27,590 bases of DNA. Source: Strigomonas culicis. Lineage: Eukaryota > Euglenozoa > Kinetoplastea > Trypanosomatida > Trypanosomatidae. The stretch lies in the NCBI GenBank assembly GCA_000482145.1, contig AUXH01000215.1, positions 1 to 27,590 of the forward strand, in the 5' to 3' direction. This document shows, piece by piece, positions 24,299 through 27,590 of this stretch. Every line of letters begins with the position of its first letter. Position 1 is the stretch's first letter. Below the pieces are notes generated by a model, which saw nothing but the letters and a program-made list of their open reading frames with translations, was not told the origin of the DNA and did no database searches. Made by a program: the position numbers and the translations under genes.

Positions 24299-26830
24299 TT
24301 ACTTCGGTGAGCGTGGAGGTGGCGGTGGCGGCGGCGCTGTACTCTTTGCCGCTGCACCCTTCGATGGTGGTGGCGGTGGCGGTGGCGGCGGCGGCGGCGG
24401 TCGTGCTGCCGGTGGTGGAGGTGCTTTATTAATACCTGCCGTGGCGACTCCCCCCTTCGACGGCGGTGGTGGCGGTGGCGCTGTACTCTTTGCCGCTGCA
24501 CCCTTCGACGGTGGTGGCGGTGGCGGTGGCGGTGGCGGCGGTCGTGCTGCCGGTGGCGGTGCTTTGTTAGCATTTGTGGTGGCCACCGCTCCCTTCGATG
24601 GCGGTGGCGGTGGCGGCACTTTACTGCTATTCATCATCTTTGCCGGCCCCGCCTTCGACGGTAGCGGTGGTGGTGGCGGCGGTGGTGGCGGTGCTTTATT
24701 AGTGCCTGTCGGGGTCACCACTCCCTTCGATGGTGGCGGCGGTGGCGGGCCGCTGGCGTCGTCGAGTGTGTTCTTATTCAGATTGCTTCGTCGCTCAGCC
24801 TTTTCGCGCAGCTCCTTGGCGAAGTCGGCCATCGAGTACGTGCGCGGCTCGCGGCGGTCCGCGTCGTCCTCATCGTCGTCGTCGCCCCCAGGGGCGGCCG
24901 CGGACGCCGGCAAGGCGCTGGTGCCCATGATCATGGACAGGATAGAGGGCTGCGCGCCGGGCGGCATCAGCAATCGCGGTGGCGGCGGTGGCACGGCATC
25001 CTCGCCACTGCTGAGCGCGGTGGGCGGTGGCGGTGGCGGCGGCGGGGGTGGTGGCGCGCCGCTGACATGGCTTGTGGCCGGCAGCAGCCCCGGCGGCGGC
25101 AGCGGCATGTTCGGGGCCGTCGCCAGATGCGGGATCGGTGGCGGCTGCTTCGGATTCACGTCCTTGTCATGCTGCTTCCGGCGCCGCGCCGGCCCGCCGT
25201 CCCGCCGGTCCCGCCGCGTCTCCTGTGCGCGCAGCTGCTGCTGCAGGCGCTGGTGGTAGAAGAAGCTGGGCGCGATCCCGCGCGTCGGGTCGGGCGGTGC
25301 CTCCGCTGCCGCCTCACTCGTTCCGTGGCGCCGCACGAGCGGCGTGGGGGTGTGCAGCGGCACGGCGGCCGACGCGCGCCGCCGCAGCTCCGCCAAGTCG
25401 CTGAGCGGCAGATCCCCGGACGTGTCGAAGAGATGGCGTGTGTGGTCGCGCGCCGCCTCCGCCTCCTCCGAGGCCCTCCGCCACATGGGGTTGAAGCGGT
25501 AGGCGTTCGCGTCCTCCTCTTGGAAGTCGTACACGGGGGGCACCCCCAACTTGCGCAGGCCATCCTCCTCCTCCCCTTCGTCCCTCTTCTCGGGCGTGTG
25601 GGTCGCGGCGTCGGGGGTCTTCTTTGCGCTGTCCGCCTCCGCCGGAGGCAACCGCGGCCGCGCCGCGGCGGGCGGTGGCTGCGCGGCGTCCCGCAGCCCA
25701 TACAGCAGATCGCCCACCCCGCGCGCGGCGGCCGACGGCAGAAACCGCTGCAGACTCGTCGCGCTCTGCAGGTCCGGCTGGCCCACCTCCCCGAGATGCA
25801 GGCACGAGGCGCCCGCGCGCTGCAGCGGCGGGCGGCCCAGCGCGCGCGCGTCGACGGCCAGGCCCGCCCTGCCGCCGCACACATAGCCGGGCACCGGCGA
25901 CAGCAGAAAGGCCAAGGCGGCGCGCGGGGGCGGCGGGGGGGACGGCTTCACGTCGAAGAGCGCGTCGATCGCGGCCGCCACCTGCGCCAGCCCGCCGGCG
26001 TCGCCATCGCCACGCGCGGTGCTGTGGGACGGCGGGGTGGCGGTGGGCTCGGCCGCGAGCAGTCGGTTCGGCACCGACGGCAGCCGCAGCACGGCGCGGC
26101 AGAGGGGCGGGAAGGCGCCGTGGGCCGCGAGGTGGCGCGCCGCGCTCTGCAGCGCGCTGATAAAGACCTGCGGCCGCACCCGCAGCTTGGCCGCCTTGGG
26201 CCCACCGGCGGTGCCGTCCGCGGCCGCGGCGGCCGCGCGCAGGTGGCGCACCGTCTGGCGGTAGAGCTGTGCTTCATACTGCCGCAGGTGGTGCTCGCCG
26301 CGCCGCCGGCTGTACAGCGCCGGCGTCGGCCGCGGCCGCCGGCGCGCGGCCGCGCCGTAGGACGCGAAGAAGTTCATCTGCTCTTCCTCCTCTTCCTCCG
26401 CTTCATCGTCTTCGTGGTGTGCCGCGCGCCGGCGCGCGAGGCAGGGCTGCCAACGCGGCACCGGTGTTGGGGTGCCGCCGGGGGCGGCGGGCAGCGCGTC
26501 GACGGATGGGTACGTGGCCGCGCTCACGAGCAGCAGGGCGGGCTGCCGCGGCCGCGCTTCATCCATCACGCGCGCGTCGTCTCCCGCGGTGGCGGTGGTC
26601 TCCGGCGCACGGCCGAGGTCGAGCTGTCGCACCGCCGCGTCGCAGTGTGCGACGCGCGCGGCGACGGCGTCGCAGAAGCGCTGCTCCGCGGTCAGCTGCG
26701 TGTCAACCCGGTCCAGCACGCACTCGAACTTGAGCTGCAGCTCCTGCAGCCCGGTCAGCGCGGCGGCGAGCGCGCGGCGGCCCCCCGTCGGGGCCGGCAC
26801 CGGGATGGTTGTGCGCTGAGCCGCTTGCAT
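24299..26830 (-). CDS. WASH1-like actin nucleation-promoting factor with polyproline repeats
   Basis: 843 residues from the ATG at 26828-26830; TAA stop. The N-terminus resembles the WASH homology domain: TTIPVPAPTGGRRALAAALT, then LQELQLKFECVLDRV, then LLLVSAATYPS where WASH1 has VFSSAKYP. Around 345-381, LHLGEVGQPD and LQRFLPSAAARGVGDLLYGL parallel the WASH1 signature VPDLGQVPE...SYLPDLPGIANDLMYI. Polyproline runs start near 592. A possible WH2-like helix (QPSILSMIMGTSALPAS, about 628-644) is followed by an acidic run (GDDDDEDDADRR) and TYSMADFAKELREKAERRSN, which may be the connector. WASH normally ends WH2-connector-acidic with a terminal Trp. Here polyproline repeats of about 60 residues (NKAPPP...PSKGAAAKSTAPPPPPP) follow and no acidic Trp tail is seen. 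WASH activates Arp2/3 on endosomes. A formin or generic polyproline scaffold is the alternative, but no FH2 domain is present. Confidence 0.7.
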   Translation of the reverse strand: MQAAQRTTIPVPAPTGGRRALAAALTGLQELQLKFECVLDRVDTQLTAEQRFCDAVAARVAHCDAAVRQLDLGRAPETTATAGDDARVMDEARPRQPALLLVSAATYPSVDALPAAPGGTPTPVPRWQPCLARRRAAHHEDDEAEEEEEEQMNFFASYGAAARRRPRPTPALYSRRRGEHHLRQYEAQLYRQTVRHLRAAAAAADGTAGGPKAAKLRVRPQVFISALQSAARHLAAHGAFPPLCRAVLRLPSVPNRLLAAEPTATPPSHSTARGDGDAGGLAQVAAAIDALFDVKPSPPPPPRAALAFLLSPVPGYVCGGRAGLAVDARALGRPPLQRAGASCLHLGEVGQPDLQSATSLQRFLPSAAARGVGDLLYGLRDAAQPPPAAARPRLPPAEADSAKKTPDAATHTPEKRDEGEEEDGLRKLGVPPVYDFQEEDANAYRFNPMWRRASEEAEAARDHTRHLFDTSGDLPLSDLAELRRRASAAVPLHTPTPLVRRHGTSEAAAEAPPDPTRGIAPSFFYHQRLQQQLRAQETRRDRRDGGPARRRKQHDKDVNPKQPPPIPHLATAPNMPLPPPGLLPATSHVSGAPPPPPPPPPPPTALSSGEDAVPPPPPRLLMPPGAQPSILSMIMGTSALPASAAAPGGDDDDEDDADRREPRTYSMADFAKELREKAERRSNLNKNTLDDASGPPPPPPSKGVVTPTGTNKAPPPPPPPPPLPSKAGPAKMMNSSKVPPPPPPSKGAVATTNANKAPPPAARPPPPPPPPPPPSKGAAAKSTAPPPPPPSKGGVATAGINKAPPPPAARPPPPPPPPPPPPSKGAAAKSTAPPPPPPPRSPK
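24300..24760 (-). repeat. Tandem polyproline repeat region in the WASH-like gene
   Basis: The 3' end of the gene consists of repeats encoding PPPPPPSKG-x-VAT-x-NKAPPP-AARPPPPP and SKGAAAKSTAPPPPPP. The segments starting near 24303 and 24480 (plus strand CTGTACTCTTTGCCGCTGCA, seen at about 24338 and 24479) are close copies. Two degenerate units follow upstream (to about 24750). The CCN/GGN runs make expansion, contraction and assembly collapse likely. Confidence 0.8.
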
Positions 26831-27163
26831 TGCGCCTATTGTAGATGATCGATGGCTATGTTCTTATGTACTACATGAATAGAGAGAGAAAAAAAAAAGT
26901 ACATGCATATATATATTTTTTGTGTACAATACGTTTTGCATTTTTTTTTTAAGTTTGCCATTGGATGTGGCAATGGCATCTTTATCCTTTTCGAGTCTGA
27001 CGACATCATTTTTTTTTTTTTTTGCATATCATTCTTTTTGTTGAACGATTGAAATAAGAAATGAATCAAAGAAAAGAAAAAAAACAGAACAACCGGCGAC
27101 TATACATATACATACATATATGCATATTTCCGTTTTGTCCGTGTTTCCGCTTCACTCGGTGCC
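26831..27163. other. Intergenic region between uL16 and the WASH-like gene
   Basis: AT-rich, with T runs near 26941-26950 and 27009-27023. It contains the 3' UTR of uL16 and the acceptor of the WASH-like gene. No other gene seen. Confidence 0.6.
26871..26899 (-). promoter_or_regulatory. Candidate trans-splice acceptor of the WASH-like gene
   Basis: Minus-strand tract CTTTTTTTTTTCTCTCTCT (26881-26899) is followed by the first AG at 26871-26872, giving a 5' UTR of about 40 bases. Confidence 0.6.
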
Positions 27164-27590
27164 TTACTGCGCAATCACGTTCTTAGGCGTGATCTTGCCC
27201 TTCGCGCGGATCATCTTCACGTGCGTGCCGCGGTCCTCGAGCTTGCCGGCGTCGCGGAGCGCGATGTACTCGCTGCGGAGGATGGTCGTGAAGCCCCAGT
27301 ACTTGGACATGACGACGATCTGGCGGCCGGGGAACTTCATGCGCGCGCGGCGGAGGGCCTCCTGCGCCTGGGGCAGGTAGGTGTCCTTCGTGCGGAGGGA
27401 CAGCAGGATCTGGCCGATGCGCACGCGGGCGGCGACGCCCAACGGCTTACCGAAGGCACCGCGCATACCCGTCTGCAGACGATCGGCACCCGCGCACGAG
27501 AGCATCTTGTTGATGCGGAGGACGTGGAAGGGGTGGGCGCGGATGCGCATGTGGAACACATCCTTGTTCGCGCGCTTCGTCATGTACTTG
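27164..27590 (-). CDS. RPL10: Ribosomal protein uL16 (60S L10), 5' end outside the window
   Basis: The frame is open to the window edge: the bases before [13 protein letters not shown] encode KY, as expected for the KYMTK segment in the middle of uL16. Thus the Met at 27583 is internal and the start lies beyond 27590. About the last 140 of roughly 213 residues are present: [74 protein letters not shown] and [20 protein letters not shown]. uL16 is a core protein of the large subunit near the peptidyl transferase centre, is loaded late in subunit maturation, and is highly conserved. TAA stop at 27164. No oddities seen in the visible part. Confidence 0.97.
   Translation of the reverse strand, partial: KYMTKRANKDVFHMRIRAHPFHVLRINKMLSCAGADRLQTGMRGAFGKPLGVAARVRIGQILLSLRTKDTYLPQAQEALRRARMKFPGRQIVVMSKYWGFTTILRSEYIALRDAGKLEDRGTHVKMIRAKGKITPKNVIAQ

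Noticed and set aside
24299..26830. Formin identity for the polyproline protein
   Set aside because: No FH2 domain follows the polyproline runs, and the N-terminal and central stretches fit WASH better.
25067..26848. Plus-strand frame of 593 codons opposite the WASH-like gene
   Set aside because: Arg/Gly/Val-rich shadow with no domain; all neighbouring genes are on the minus strand.

Overview
The window looks like a piece of a kinetoplastid (trypanosomatid-type) nuclear chromosome. Every convincing gene lies on the minus strand and none shows introns. Coding blocks are very GC-rich and are separated by AT-rich spacers full of simple repeats. Upstream of most starts there is a pyrimidine tract (on the minus strand) followed by an AG, the usual trans-splicing layout. 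A recognisable 5S rRNA gene of kinetoplastid type lies at the low-coordinate end. Genus cannot be decided from the sequence alone.

Layout, in the direction of transcription (high to low coordinates): the C-terminal part of ribosomal protein uL16/L10 (cut by the window end); a polyproline protein that matches WASH1 in several places; TRAPPC13; a Ser/Thr/His-rich protein of unknown role; a protein with a ubiquitin-like domain, a long coiled coil and a C-terminal domain resembling type III secretion (CesT/Tir) chaperones; a possible divergent cyclin; a large protein with an axonemal dynein light chain (p28/DNALI1) type domain; the ubiquitin-conjugating enzyme Ubc13; a CHCHD2/Mix17-type twin CX9C protein; a three-unit tandem array of an unrecognised gene with two hydrophobic segments and, in the full copy, a Gln-rich coiled coil (one full copy, one copy stopped by TGA, one decayed copy); an FHA-domain protein kinase; and the 5S rRNA gene. 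The first 387 bases are GC-rich and hold no gene I can support.

The genes do not form one pathway. They are a normal mixed polycistron: trafficking and endosomal actin (TRAPPC13, WASH), ubiquitin (Ubc13, UBL protein), flagellum (p28 domain), mitochondrion (CHCHD2), signalling (FHA kinase) and translation (uL16, 5S).

Three clear genes (FHA kinase, CHCHD2, Ubc13) are each broken by a single-base frame change, two at homopolymers. In genes this conserved, sequence or assembly error is the first explanation. The most interesting items are the tandem array with a shared in-frame TGA followed by preserved reading frame, the UBL/coiled-coil/CesT-like protein, the WASH-like protein with polyproline repeats placed after its putative actin-binding region, and the kinase with very large insertions.
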